Shown piece by piece: positions 32,848-40,737 of a stretch of 64,000 bases of DNA. How positions within the stretch are numbered: the first letter of the stretch is position 1; the number at the start of each line of letters is the position of its first letter. Both the position numbers and the translations under genes were made by a program. The notes beneath the pieces are model-generated. The model did not search any database and was not told the origin of the DNA. It saw only the letters and a program-made list of their open reading frames with translations. Where the stretch lies: positions 1 to 64,000 of the forward strand of contig JANQMU010000118.1 of NCBI GenBank assembly GCA_028279875.1. The letters are read 5' to 3'. Source of the stretch: Rhizobiaceae bacterium (GTDB lineage: Bacteria > Pseudomonadota > Alphaproteobacteria > Rhizobiales > Rhizobiaceae).

Positions 32848-33387
32848 ATGTCGGACGTGGAATTGATCAAGACGGCACTGCAACGGGCCGAGCGCACGGT
32901 GACGCTACGGCCGGAACGCGGCCAGCGTGTCTACACCAATGTGGCAAAGCTTGGAACAGGCACAAGCTGCCGCATTGCGGAAGCAGGCCACGAAATCCTG
33001 CTCGATGTTGGCCGTGCCCTTGGCGGCAACAATGCAGGACCGTCGCCGAGCATGGCGCTGCGTTCGGCCATGAGCGGCTGCGTGGCCATCGGCATCAAGC
33101 AATGGGCCGCCCAGCGGGATATGCAGATCGACGGGTTGGAGGTGGTCCTGGAGACCGATGTCGACGCTCGCGGCCAGTTGGGGGTCGATGAAGAGATCGT
33201 GCCGGGATTCGAAGCCATAAGGATGACCATCACGGTGCAATCGCCGGCGCCGCGCCAGCGCGTTCTCGAGGCGATTGAAACGGCGCTCAAGTTCAGCCCG
33301 CTGATGGATGTGTTCCTCAATCCCCAGAGTGTCAGACACCGGGTGGTTTTTGCCGAAACTCCCGGCGAGGCCGGCGGAGAGACCTGA
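32848..33387 (+). CDS. OsmC-family protein (second)
   Basis: A 179-aa OsmC-fold protein: GHEILLDVGRALGGNNAGPS and the helix SMALRSAMSGCVAIGIKQWA with the single conserved cysteine; the C-terminal half PLMDVFLNPQSVRHRVVF lacks the second cysteine. It is distinct from the first OsmC protein in the operon, with little identity outside the fold. AGGAG precedes the ATG. Its TGA overlaps the methyltransferase ATG by 1 nt. Confidence 0.87.
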   Translation: MSDVELIKTALQRAERTVTLRPERGQRVYTNVAKLGTGTSCRIAEAGHEILLDVGRALGGNNAGPSPSMALRSAMSGCVAIGIKQWAAQRDMQIDGLEVVLETDVDARGQLGVDEEIVPGFEAIRMTITVQSPAPRQRVLEAIETALKFSPLMDVFLNPQSVRHRVVFAETPGEAGGET

Positions 33388-34226
33388 TGGACGCCAGAAT
33401 GCAAAGACGCGTGCAGCGTTATGGCTGGGACAGGGCGGCGGATGCCTATGAACCCGGTTGGAAAAACAGTCTTGCCGATGCCCATGCTGAAACGCTGCGC
33501 CTGGCCGCCGCCCGTCCCGGAGAACGGGCTCTCGACCTTGCCTGCGGCACCGGATTGATCAGCCTTCCGCTCTGTGCTGCTGTCGGGCCGGGCGGTCATG
33601 TCACCGCAACCGACCTGTCGGACGAAATGGTGGCGGCAGTCCAGCGCAATGCCGTGGCGCAGGGCCTCGGCAATCTGCAGGCGTTTCGGGCCGACGCCGA
33701 ACATGTGCCGACAGTGGCCGATGGCAGTGTCGATCTGGTCACCTGTGCTCTCGGTCTGATGTATATGCCGGATCCGGACCGCTCGGCCGCCGAGTCCCTG
33801 CGGGTGCTGAGGCCGGGAGGCCGGGCCGTCGTTGCCGTTTGGGGCGAGCGATCCAAATGCGGCTGGGCCGACATCTTCCCGATCGTCGATGCGCGTGTGA
33901 AATCGTCGGTCTGCCCGCTGTTCTTTCGTCTGGGAACCGGATCGACCCTGCCGCAATTGCTGCAGGAAGCCGGATTCACCGGCATCCGGACGACACGGCT
34001 GTCCTGCACGCTGCCCTATCCCGATGCCGACAGCGCGCTCGAGGCAGCCTTCGTCGGCGGACCCGTGGCGCTCGCCTACAACCGGTTCGACGCATCGACC
34101 CGGGCCGCGGCCCATGCCGAATATCTGGCGTCGATCGCCCGCTACCGCACATCCCGGGGATACCGGATTCCAGGAGAATTTGTCGTTTGCAGGGGAACCA
34201 AGCCGCGCGATGATTCCCGTGTGTAG
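33387..34226 (+). CDS. Class I SAM-dependent methyltransferase (UbiE-like)
   Basis: A 279-aa cytosolic methyltransferase with motif I LDLACGTGLISLPLC, the acidic SAM ribose ligand in VTATDLSDEMV, and motif LGLMYMPDPDRSAAESLRVL. The fold is that of ubiquinone/menaquinone methyltransferases, but the substrate is probably a small molecule. It overlaps the second OsmC gene by 1 nt, so it belongs to the operon. A 30-bp-stem palindrome begins 3 nt after its stop. Confidence 0.9.
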   Translation: MDARMQRRVQRYGWDRAADAYEPGWKNSLADAHAETLRLAAARPGERALDLACGTGLISLPLCAAVGPGGHVTATDLSDEMVAAVQRNAVAQGLGNLQAFRADAEHVPTVADGSVDLVTCALGLMYMPDPDRSAAESLRVLRPGGRAVVAVWGERSKCGWADIFPIVDARVKSSVCPLFFRLGTGSTLPQLLQEAGFTGIRTTRLSCTLPYPDADSALEAAFVGGPVALAYNRFDASTRAAAHAEYLASIARYRTSRGYRIPGEFVVCRGTKPRDDSRV

Positions 34227-34228
34227 AC

Positions 34229-34291
34229 TTTTTACGGTGACAGTTTACTTAATTCCGTGAAACGGAATTAAGTAAACTGTCACCGTAAAAA
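34229..34291. repeat. REP-like perfect palindrome, copy 1, with a decayed half-copy to 34318
   Basis: A perfect 30-bp stem (34229-34258 with 34262-34291) around a 3-nt loop, containing ACGGTGACAGTTTACTT and its complement. The core recurs at 39490-39548. A degraded half-copy (AAACTCGTCACCATAATT, 34301-34318) follows. No U-tract follows the stem on either strand. The length, AT-rich core and intergenic recurrence fit REP elements mobilised by RAYT transposases; that origin is inferred. Confidence 0.75.
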
Positions 34292-34348
34292 CACCGAAAT
34301 AAACTCGTCACCATAATTGTCCACCCAGCGCAAAAAGGAGAGATCACC

Positions 34349-34633
34349 ATGTCACTGCGCAAATTCATCATCGAGCGGGATATTCCCGAAATCGGAACGC
34401 TCGAGCGTCAACAGCTGCGCGACGCGTCGGCGAAATCGAATGCGGTTCTAAGGGAATTGGGGCCGGATATCCAATGGGTTGAGAGCTACGTTGCGGACAA
34501 CAAGACATTTTGCGTCTATCTCGCCAGCGACGAAGCCGTGATCCGCAAGCACGCGACGATCAGCGGCTTTCCGGCAACCAGGATCACCGGCGTCCGGTCG
34601 ACCATCGACCCGACGACCGCGAACCGCTCCTGA
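34349..34633 (+). CDS. DUF4242 family small protein
   Basis: A 94-aa protein with the DUF4242 pattern: KFIIERDIPEIGTLERQQL, VLRELGPDIQWVESYVADNK, CVYLASDEAVIRKHA. Members are ferredoxin-like-fold proteins and one actinobacterial relative binds nickel; function here is unknown. AAGGAG is 8 nt upstream. It follows the methyltransferase gene across the palindrome and may still belong to the stress cluster. Confidence 0.85.
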   Translation: MSLRKFIIERDIPEIGTLERQQLRDASAKSNAVLRELGPDIQWVESYVADNKTFCVYLASDEAVIRKHATISGFPATRITGVRSTIDPTTANRS

Positions 34634-34665
34634 ACCGGTCACGACCGGCGCCGGCAAGCCTGCGT

Positions 34666-37026
34666 TCAAAAACGGTGAACCATGGCCGCCATCATGCTGC
34701 CGCCGGTCTGTCCGGATGTGTGATTTTCATTGAGGGAAAGCGCAACGCCAAGCCGAATGTCGGTCAGCGGTGACAGGGTTGTGGTGTAATCGAGGCCGAA
34801 ATCCATCTGCCGCGCCTCGGGCTCCAACGCGACGGGCACCGTGTCGAACAGAACCTGCCCGTCGCCAGTGCGACCGACGGGCAGGCGCAGGCTCGCCTGT
34901 CCCGTTTCGATGCGCAAGGGCTGCTGAACGGAAAATGTCAGCGTATCGCGACGATTGAACAGACCTTTCACCCTCGATCCGACCGCAAACCCGCTGAACA
35001 GGGCCGGTTCGACCGACGTCATCAGCCCGGCACCACTTGTTTTCGACAGTCCGAACTCGGATGTCGCGAACACTTCAAAACCGCCGAGCGGCATGGAAAC
35101 ACCGGAGTTGAACGCCATGGTTGCGGTATTGAAGGTGCTTTCGTCGGCCAGCGTCAGCCCCAGGAACGAGCCCGTTTCCGTCATCCCGGTAAACCCCAAG
35201 GTCAGCGTCGGGCCGGAGTCGATCCGGTAGGCGCGCGACGCACCGAAACCGACCGTTTGTCCGTCTTCGCCGGCCATGTCGGCAAAACCGAAAAAGCCGA
35301 AGCTGCCGCCTGATACAAGCCGGCCGGTCCCGAAGGCGCGGGCATCCGGCGCCAGGCCGAGCAGCGATGACGGATCGGCGAACAGCGGCGATGCAGCGGG
35401 ATTCCTCCCGAATTCGGAGCCGACGCTCTCGGCCCATCCAAAGACAAGTGAGCTGTCGGCGTTCGGCTGTCCGGTGCCTTCGGACGAAAAACCGAAGCTG
35501 CCGGGGCTGTGGCGGATCTGGTTTCCGGCGCCGCGGACAAACCGGTCCAGCCTTTCGTCCAGATCATCCTGCTCCTCGTCGGACACGAGGATATCGGCCG
35601 GCGCATAAAAATCGGTGCCAAGCGCATCGAACAGGGCCAGCTTGTAGCCGGCAAGCGCATCCTCCACCGCACCGCCCTGCGCGGTGCCCGGCTGCATGGC
35701 GACCTGCGAGACCGGCACGGTCGGCCCGGTCGCCGCACTTGTCGTCGCAACGCCCAGACTGCCGATCGGCAGGAGCGCGGCCTTGAGGTCCACAAACCCG
35801 TGGCCGAACTCTTCATTGTAGCTGTGGGTCACATCATTGCCGAAGTCGACGACGCCGTCGATCTCGGTGAAAAAGGAGTTGTTGGCCGACGCCAGTAGGC
35901 GGTCGACGATCTCGGATGGCTGCAGGTTCGGAAACGCCTCGGCGAGCAGCGCGACCGCACCCGACACCTGCGGTGCGGCATAGGACGTGCCTGCCGCATA
36001 GCCATAGGAACTGTCGCTCGTATCGGTGGCGGTCTGCACAACGCCCTCCGCCGCAAGACAGTAAGGCGCGGCTTCCAGGCATGGCGCGGACAGGCGCGTG
36101 GCGCCGTTCAACGTGCCGCCCGAATCATATCCAGCAATCGCATTGATGGCCGTAATCCATGAGCCCAGCAATGAGGGTTGCAGCGTTGGCAGGCCGGCCA
36201 TCACGCCGGCGCTGGTGTCGGCGGCGGTATTCGATGCCGAAAAAACAATGACGCCGCTGGTTGAAAACCGCTCGAGCGCCGAGAGATAGCCGGCCCAGTC
36301 CCCGGCGGTGAAACCCACGACATCTGCCAGTTTTCCGGCCAATGACGACGCCGAGCTCGCATTGATATCCGCCACGGTGATCGTCGATTGGTCAGTTGAA
36401 TAGACATAGCCCCAGGAATTGTTCTGGACGACGGCGCCCTTGCTCTTCGCGTCATCCGTCGCCGCAGCGAACCCCGGCAGCGTCGCCGACAGCGGCGAAA
36501 AATGCAGCGAAGCGTCGGGAGCAACGCCCATCATTCCGGCATCGTCGTTCTTTCCGGCAGCAACGGCGGCGACCCCGGTTCCGTGATCTTCATAGGAAGC
36601 GGGAAACGTCCCATAGGTCCAGATGGTTTTGCCGGCCAATTCCTGATGCGTGGTTCGAAAGCCGCTGTCGATCAGCGCAATCAGCTGGTTGCTGCCGGAC
36701 AACCCCACCGAATGCGCATATTCAACGTTGATGACCGAGAACGTGTTGTTGTGCGTGACATAGGTCTCGCCCGTGGAAAGCGTGATGAGGAGACTGCCTC
36801 CCTGAGCCTTGAACTCGGGCAAATCGCGGATGGCCTGGGCGCTGGCCTCGTTGAACTCCGTCACATAGCTTGTCGTTCCGTCGCCGGCCGTCAGCAGGCT
36901 GAAGACCGCCGATTCACCGGACGCGTTTTCCGAACCGCCGGAACTGCATCCGGCCAGAGCCGCAATCAGGACCAGAAAAACCGGCTTGAACCGGCGACAG
37001 ACTGGCGCTCTGGTAGGGCATCTCAC
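34666..37026 (-). CDS. Subtilase (S8) lipoprotein with C-terminal autotransporter-like domain
   Basis: A 786-aa surface-directed serine protease. A lipobox LAGC at residues 24-27 ends the signal peptide. The S8 triad is visible: Asp in IALIDSGF, His in YEDHGTGVAAVAAG, Ser in GTSYAAPQVSGAVAL. The last roughly 280 residues are Gly- and beta-rich and end in VHRF, resembling an outer-membrane barrel (autotransporter) terminated by Phe. Lipidated autotransporter subtilases are known in Neisseria (NalP) and Bordetella (SphB1). Start is GTG at 37026; the ribosome site is weak. It faces away from the ArsR gene and converges with the DUF4242 gene. Confidence 0.88.
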   Translation of the reverse strand: MRCPTRAPVCRRFKPVFLVLIAALAGCSSGGSENASGESAVFSLLTAGDGTTSYVTEFNEASAQAIRDLPEFKAQGGSLLITLSTGETYVTHNNTFSVINVEYAHSVGLSGSNQLIALIDSGFRTTHQELAGKTIWTYGTFPASYEDHGTGVAAVAAGKNDDAGMMGVAPDASLHFSPLSATLPGFAAATDDAKSKGAVVQNNSWGYVYSTDQSTITVADINASSASSLAGKLADVVGFTAGDWAGYLSALERFSTSGVIVFSASNTAADTSAGVMAGLPTLQPSLLGSWITAINAIAGYDSGGTLNGATRLSAPCLEAAPYCLAAEGVVQTATDTSDSSYGYAAGTSYAAPQVSGAVALLAEAFPNLQPSEIVDRLLASANNSFFTEIDGVVDFGNDVTHSYNEEFGHGFVDLKAALLPIGSLGVATTSAATGPTVPVSQVAMQPGTAQGGAVEDALAGYKLALFDALGTDFYAPADILVSDEEQDDLDERLDRFVRGAGNQIRHSPGSFGFSSEGTGQPNADSSLVFGWAESVGSEFGRNPAASPLFADPSSLLGLAPDARAFGTGRLVSGGSFGFFGFADMAGEDGQTVGFGASRAYRIDSGPTLTLGFTGMTETGSFLGLTLADESTFNTATMAFNSGVSMPLGGFEVFATSEFGLSKTSGAGLMTSVEPALFSGFAVGSRVKGLFNRRDTLTFSVQQPLRIETGQASLRLPVGRTGDGQVLFDTVPVALEPEARQMDFGLDYTTTLSPLTDIRLGVALSLNENHTSGQTGGSMMAAMVHRF

Positions 37027-37219
37027 GAGTCAATCTCAATTTGCCAGAAATGAATTTGTAAATCAGGGAGCAATAAACAGCGCTACCCTAGCGATTGGCG
37101 AAAGGAAATGCCAATCGAAATTGGGTTCATACAGGCATTGCCGGAATTGCTGTGACGCATCGGCGAACACCGAACTGACCCAGGTGTCGCAGTGCAGGAA
37201 TTTCAGCTAAAGACGGGGC

Positions 37220-37924
37220 ATGCCGTTCGAACCAAGACTCGATATCATCGGCGCCGCCCTCGCCGATCCAAGCAGGGCCCGCATAGTGTGCGAGCTGATG
37301 GATGGCCGGTCCCACACCGGCAAGGAACTGGCATCGGTCGCCGGGGTCGCGCCCAACACGGCGAGTGATCACCTGTCCAGGCTTCTGGATGCCGGCATGA
37401 TCTGTGCGCAGAGGAGCGGGCGCTTCGTTTACTATCGGATTGCCTCCGATGAGGTCGGAGAGGTTCTTGAACGCATGTCCTGGCTGTCGCCGACCGACCA
37501 TCTTTATCGGGGAAGCAAACGCCGGCAGGCGCCGGAACTGCTGGCGCGGTCCTGCTACAATCACATTGCCGGGCGACTTGGTGTTTTGATCGCCGAAAGC
37601 CTCATATCCGCCGGCTGCATCCGTGAAACCGACAGCGGCGTGCGCCTGACGCAGGTCGGCTGCGAAAAGCTGGTCGAAATCGAACTCGTTTCGGCAGAAG
37701 CGGCGCCTCCCGCCGCAAAATGCTGCCTTGACTGGTCGGAACGGCGCCGGCACCTGTCCGGACCGCTTGGCACCGCGATTCTCGACAACGCCCTTGCACG
37801 GAAGTGGCTGAGCAGACCCCGCACCGGTCGCGCCCTGCACATCGAAGAGAAAGGCTTTGCGGCCTTCGAACGGCATTTCGGCATCGCGAAATCGGCACTC
37901 CTTGCACCAGGTGACCCGGCATAG
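37220..37924 (+). CDS. ArsR-family transcriptional regulator with C-terminal extension
   Basis: A 234-aa protein. Residues 5-95 are an ArsR winged helix (LADPSRARIVCELMDGRSHT, APNTASDHLSRLLDAGMICA, RFVYYRIASDEV). The extra ~130 residues include a Cys pair (KCCLDWSERRRHLSGPLG) seen in longer members of the family. Cys content suggests metal, thiol or oxidant sensing. It is divergent from the S8 lipoprotein and 73 nt upstream of the NIF3/PII-like gene. Confidence 0.88.
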   Translation: MPFEPRLDIIGAALADPSRARIVCELMDGRSHTGKELASVAGVAPNTASDHLSRLLDAGMICAQRSGRFVYYRIASDEVGEVLERMSWLSPTDHLYRGSKRRQAPELLARSCYNHIAGRLGVLIAESLISAGCIRETDSGVRLTQVGCEKLVEIELVSAEAAPPAAKCCLDWSERRRHLSGPLGTAILDNALARKWLSRPRTGRALHIEEKGFAAFERHFGIAKSALLAPGDPA

Positions 37925-37997
37925 ACTTTGGCGGAGACCGAATGGATTCGATGGCAGCGGCCGACCCGATGCGATTTGGTGCGGTGGAAGAAAGGCC

Positions 37998-38456
37998 ATG
38001 CAGATGACAGTGCAAATCAGCTCCGACCGCTTCGACGTCCAGTCCGGATTTGAAATCGCCGTTCAGGTTCCGGAACCCCATGCCGAGCCGGTGCTTGAGG
38101 CCATTTATCCAAGGCAATCGCTTCGCTATGGCGATTACGATCGCGTGTCTTTTCAGACGGAGATCGGGCTTCAGCGGTTCCGGTCGCTGCCGGGCGGGCG
38201 AAATGCCGCGACCGATGCGATCCTGGAAGTGCCTTGCGTGGAATTGTCATTTTTCGTTGCCAATGAAAGCGACATTCGCGACGTCGTCGAAGCGATCTAT
38301 GCGCAACATCCCTATGAGGAACCCGTTGTCATGATCCGCCCAACACTGCGGACGCTTCATCGGTCCGGCATGGATGAAGACAATCCCAACAAGTTCTGGA
38401 ACCGCGCGGCCGAGGACTGGGTGCCCGATGCCCATCGTAACTCTGGTGCCAAATAG
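37998..38456 (+). CDS. Stand-alone NIF3/YqfO-type PII-like domain protein
   Basis: A 152-aa protein resembling the PII/CutA-like insert domain of NIF3 (YqfO) proteins without the metal-centre halves: EIAVQVPEPHAEPVLEAIYP, GDYDRVSFQTE and AIYAQHPYEEPVVMI, the last being the HPYEEP hallmark. Such domains trimerise and may bind metabolites or metals. GGAAG precedes the ATG at 37998. Placed behind an ArsR regulator, which may control it. Confidence 0.8.
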   Translation: MQMTVQISSDRFDVQSGFEIAVQVPEPHAEPVLEAIYPRQSLRYGDYDRVSFQTEIGLQRFRSLPGGRNAATDAILEVPCVELSFFVANESDIRDVVEAIYAQHPYEEPVVMIRPTLRTLHRSGMDEDNPNKFWNRAAEDWVPDAHRNSGAK

Positions 38457-38641
38457 TGGCAGGAGACAGTGGTTTTCGCGCTTGCATTGTCGCAAAGGAC
38501 ATCGACGATAATCGCAAATTTCAGATACACTGTCTCAACGCACCGTCATTCTCCGAGGAGCATGGTGGAAAATCAGCAGCGCAAGTGGATTGGCGCCAGT
38601 GGGGTCGCTGCGGCGCAGTCCGTATGGAAGGAAGCAATGCA

Positions 38642-38875
38642 ATGCCCGGCTTGAAACGTCCCCGCCAGCCCATGCCGGATTTTGTCAGGCAGGCGCTTGA
38701 AAAGCGGAGCCTCATCGAGCGCTACCGGGAACGTCCCGCCTATCAGCGCAACGACTATCTGTGGTGGATCAACAGCGCCAAGCGGGACGAGACCAAGCAA
38801 AAGCGCTTGGCGAAGATGCTCGGGGAACTGGATGCGTGCTCGGGCTATATGGGCATGGGCTGGACCCCGCGCTGA
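38642..38875 (+). CDS. YdeI/OmpD-associated (OmdA) family short protein
   Basis: A 77-aa protein matching the C-terminal OmdA region: YQRNDYLWWINSAKRDETKQ followed by KRLAKMLGELD. Longer family members include a DUF1905 or YdeI domain that is missing here, so this may be a short paralogue or a truncated remnant. AAGGA lies 9 nt before the ATG at 38642; a longer reading from 38456 adds unconserved sequence. Confidence 0.7.
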   Translation: MPGLKRPRQPMPDFVRQALEKRSLIERYRERPAYQRNDYLWWINSAKRDETKQKRLAKMLGELDACSGYMGMGWTPR

Positions 38876-38942
38876 AGCGCATCGACCGGCTGGCAGCCAG
38901 CCCTCTACGAACCCGGATACCACGACCCGAACCTGTCTGCCG

Positions 38943-39407
38943 TCATTCCACCGTTGGATTGCGAAGGACGCCCTGGGTGAATGCGATGCCCGGGTCCGAA
39001 GAATGTTCGACATCGTCTCCGCATATCGCCACCCAGTCATGTTTGCGATGCTCATAGACGGAAAAACGCGGCGCCGGAAATGCCGGGTCCGAGAATGCGC
39101 CGACCGGAATGGCGACAACGCCCGGCCAGCCTTCGATAACATAGGCAAGCGTCGAGCCGCATTTCGGACAAAACCGGTAGGTGGCGCGATGACCGCTGTC
39201 GGCAATGCGCTCCCAGACGGCATAGTCGCCGGAAATCGTCACCTTGTCCTCCGGCCAGCGTGCCTGTGTCGCGAATGCGCTTCCGCTTCTCTTTTGACAC
39301 TCCAGGCAGTGGCACACTGAAATCCGCACCGGATCGCCGACGCATTTCGCCTTGAGTTGTCCGCAGCGGCAGCTCGCCGTCCGTTCAACCATCTCAGTCT
39401 TGTCCAT
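38943..39407 (-). CDS. GFA family (glutathione-dependent formaldehyde-activating-like) protein
   Basis: A 154-aa zinc protein of the GFA/CENP-V fold. The cysteine ligands are in SCRCGQLKAKC, CHCLECQKRSGSAF and FCPKCGSTLAYV. Despite the family name, most members have no demonstrated formaldehyde activity. The start at 39407 (MDKTEMVERT) is chosen because the longer frame runs into the intergenic palindrome. Monocistronic. Confidence 0.9.
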   Translation of the reverse strand: MDKTEMVERTASCRCGQLKAKCVGDPVRISVCHCLECQKRSGSAFATQARWPEDKVTISGDYAVWERIADSGHRATYRFCPKCGSTLAYVIEGWPGVVAIPVGAFSDPAFPAPRFSVYEHRKHDWVAICGDDVEHSSDPGIAFTQGVLRNPTVE

Positions 39408-39469
39408 GTCCAGCCTCGTCACACCTAAGTGGAGGGCGGAGTCTACACGGACCCGGACGAATGGCCAGC

Positions 39470-39558
39470 GCTGCAATTACGGTGACATTAATTACGGTGA
39501 CAGTTTACTTAATTCCGTTTCGGAATTAAGTAAACTGTCACCGTAATTGAATTGCAGC
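39470..39558. repeat. REP-like nested palindrome, copy 2
   Basis: A perfect 28-bp stem (39490-39517 with 39521-39548, loop TTT) carries the same ACGGTGACAGTTTACTTAAT core as 34229-34291. The left arm is partly duplicated: AATTACGGTGACA occurs at 39475 and 39490, a 15-bp period. The whole is enclosed by a 9-bp inverted repeat (GCTGCAATT at 39470, complement at 39550). It lies between the GFA promoter and the end of the GNAT gene. Confidence 0.75.
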
Positions 39559-40098
39559 TCAAAGCACCTTGTACATGATCGTCGTCGCATCGAGCCGGGG
39601 CTCGACCGGATCGAGGCAATAGCCCGGGATGATTCCCGCCGTGGTGTAGCCGAGGGATGTGTAGAGCGGCTCGGCATTGTCGCCGGTGCGTGTGTCCAGC
39701 GTGATCAGCGTGCGTCCCGCCCGGCCGGCATGGTTTTCGATTTCGGCCATCAGCGCGCGGGCGATCCCGCGGCGGCGGAAATCGGGATGGACGAGCAGTT
39801 TGGCGATTTCCGCCCGGTGCGGCTGGTTGGGCGGCGTCTCGCAGTCGAGTTGCACCGACCCGACAATCCGCTCGCCCCGCCGGGCGATCAGCAGCGTCAA
39901 CCCGCCGTCACGGATGCGCGGAACCACCTTGACGCGCCAGAAGGCCGCGCTGTCCCGCAGCGTGTAGGGCAGCACGAAATTGACGCTGGCGCCGGCGTTC
40001 ACACAGTCATGCAGCAGCGCCGCCAGCCCGTCGAGCCGGGCCCCGGCGCCCTCGGCCGACAAGGGTTCGATACATATGTGCGGTTGTTCGGCCATCAT
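39559..40098 (-). CDS. GNAT family N-acetyltransferase
   Basis: A 179-aa acetyltransferase: IVGSVQLDCETPPNQPHRAE, the acetyl-CoA loop HPDFRRRGIARALM and the C-terminal NAEPLYTSLGYTTAG. The substrate is unknown. It starts inside the stop of the XRE-cupin gene (ATGA overlap at 40095-40098), so the regulator and enzyme form one unit. Confidence 0.9.
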   Translation of the reverse strand: MMAEQPHICIEPLSAEGAGARLDGLAALLHDCVNAGASVNFVLPYTLRDSAAFWRVKVVPRIRDGGLTLLIARRGERIVGSVQLDCETPPNQPHRAEIAKLLVHPDFRRRGIARALMAEIENHAGRAGRTLITLDTRTGDNAEPLYTSLGYTTAGIIPGYCLDPVEPRLDATTIMYKVL

Positions 40099-40673
40099 CC
40101 CGCGCAAACGAAAAGAATATAGCGGGCGCCGCATTGCGGCGGCGTGGCGAAGGCGCTTGGCCCGTGAAGCTGGTAGCGCAGGCAGTCGCCCGGCGCCATG
40201 ACGTGGACGGCACCGCCGATGTCCACGGTCAGCGAACCGTCGACCAGCAGCAGATGATGTTCCAGCCCGGGCTGCGGCGGCTGCGCATAAGCAATGCGGG
40301 TATCCGGTTTGAGTTCGCATTCCAGCCCCTCGGCGTGAAGGGCCCGGGCCGGCGGCGACACCGAACGTCGCCTGAAGCCGGTTTCCGGGTCGGTCCAGAC
40401 GGGCTGCCGGTCCCGCCGGATCAGCGGTACAAAATCATCCTCGACCAGATGCATCAGCCGCGACAGGGTCAGCCCGTAGGCGGCGCATAACTTGCCCAGC
40501 ACCTGGGCGGTCGGGCTGACCTCGGCGTTTTCCAGCCGCGACAGCGTGGCGCGGCTCACCGCGCTGTTTTCGGCCAGGGCGTCCAGCGACCAGCCGCGTT
40601 CCGTCCTCAATTGGCGAAGCCGATCAGCAAGGCGCTGGTCAAGGGAGGAGTCGAGTGTTTCGCTTTGTTCCAT
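40095..40673 (-). CDS. XRE-family regulator with cupin domain
   Basis: A 192-aa protein: helix-turn-helix at residues about 18-72 (LRTERGWSLDALAENSAVSR, TLSRLENAEVSPT), then a cupin_2 sensor domain (LEHHLLLVDGSLTVDIGGAV, MAPGDCLRYQLHGP). Regulators of this type often control an adjacent acetyltransferase. Start ATG at 40673. An imperfect palindrome (TATACGGG-N7-CCCATATT, 40673-40695) overlaps the start and is a likely self-operator. Confidence 0.92.
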   Translation of the reverse strand: MEQSETLDSSLDQRLADRLRQLRTERGWSLDALAENSAVSRATLSRLENAEVSPTAQVLGKLCAAYGLTLSRLMHLVEDDFVPLIRRDRQPVWTDPETGFRRRSVSPPARALHAEGLECELKPDTRIAYAQPPQPGLEHHLLLVDGSLTVDIGGAVHVMAPGDCLRYQLHGPSAFATPPQCGARYILFVCAG

Positions 40674-40695
40674 ATACGGGAGAATTTCCCATATT
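40673..40695. promoter_or_regulatory. Candidate operator of the XRE-cupin regulator
   Basis: TATACGGG and CCCATATT flank a 7-nt centre (6 of 8 positions symmetric). It overlaps the start codon of the regulator, which suits autorepression. The evidence is symmetry and position only. Confidence 0.35.
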
Positions 40696-40737
40696 AGGAA
40701 CAAAGTCAAGTCCCGCCGTCCGGGAACACTCTTCTCG

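Noticed and set aside
34229..34291. Palindrome as a simple bidirectional terminator of the OsmC operon
   Set aside because: No T-run follows the stem in either direction and the same core recurs at an unrelated place, which favours a dispersed repeat; an incidental termination effect remains possible.
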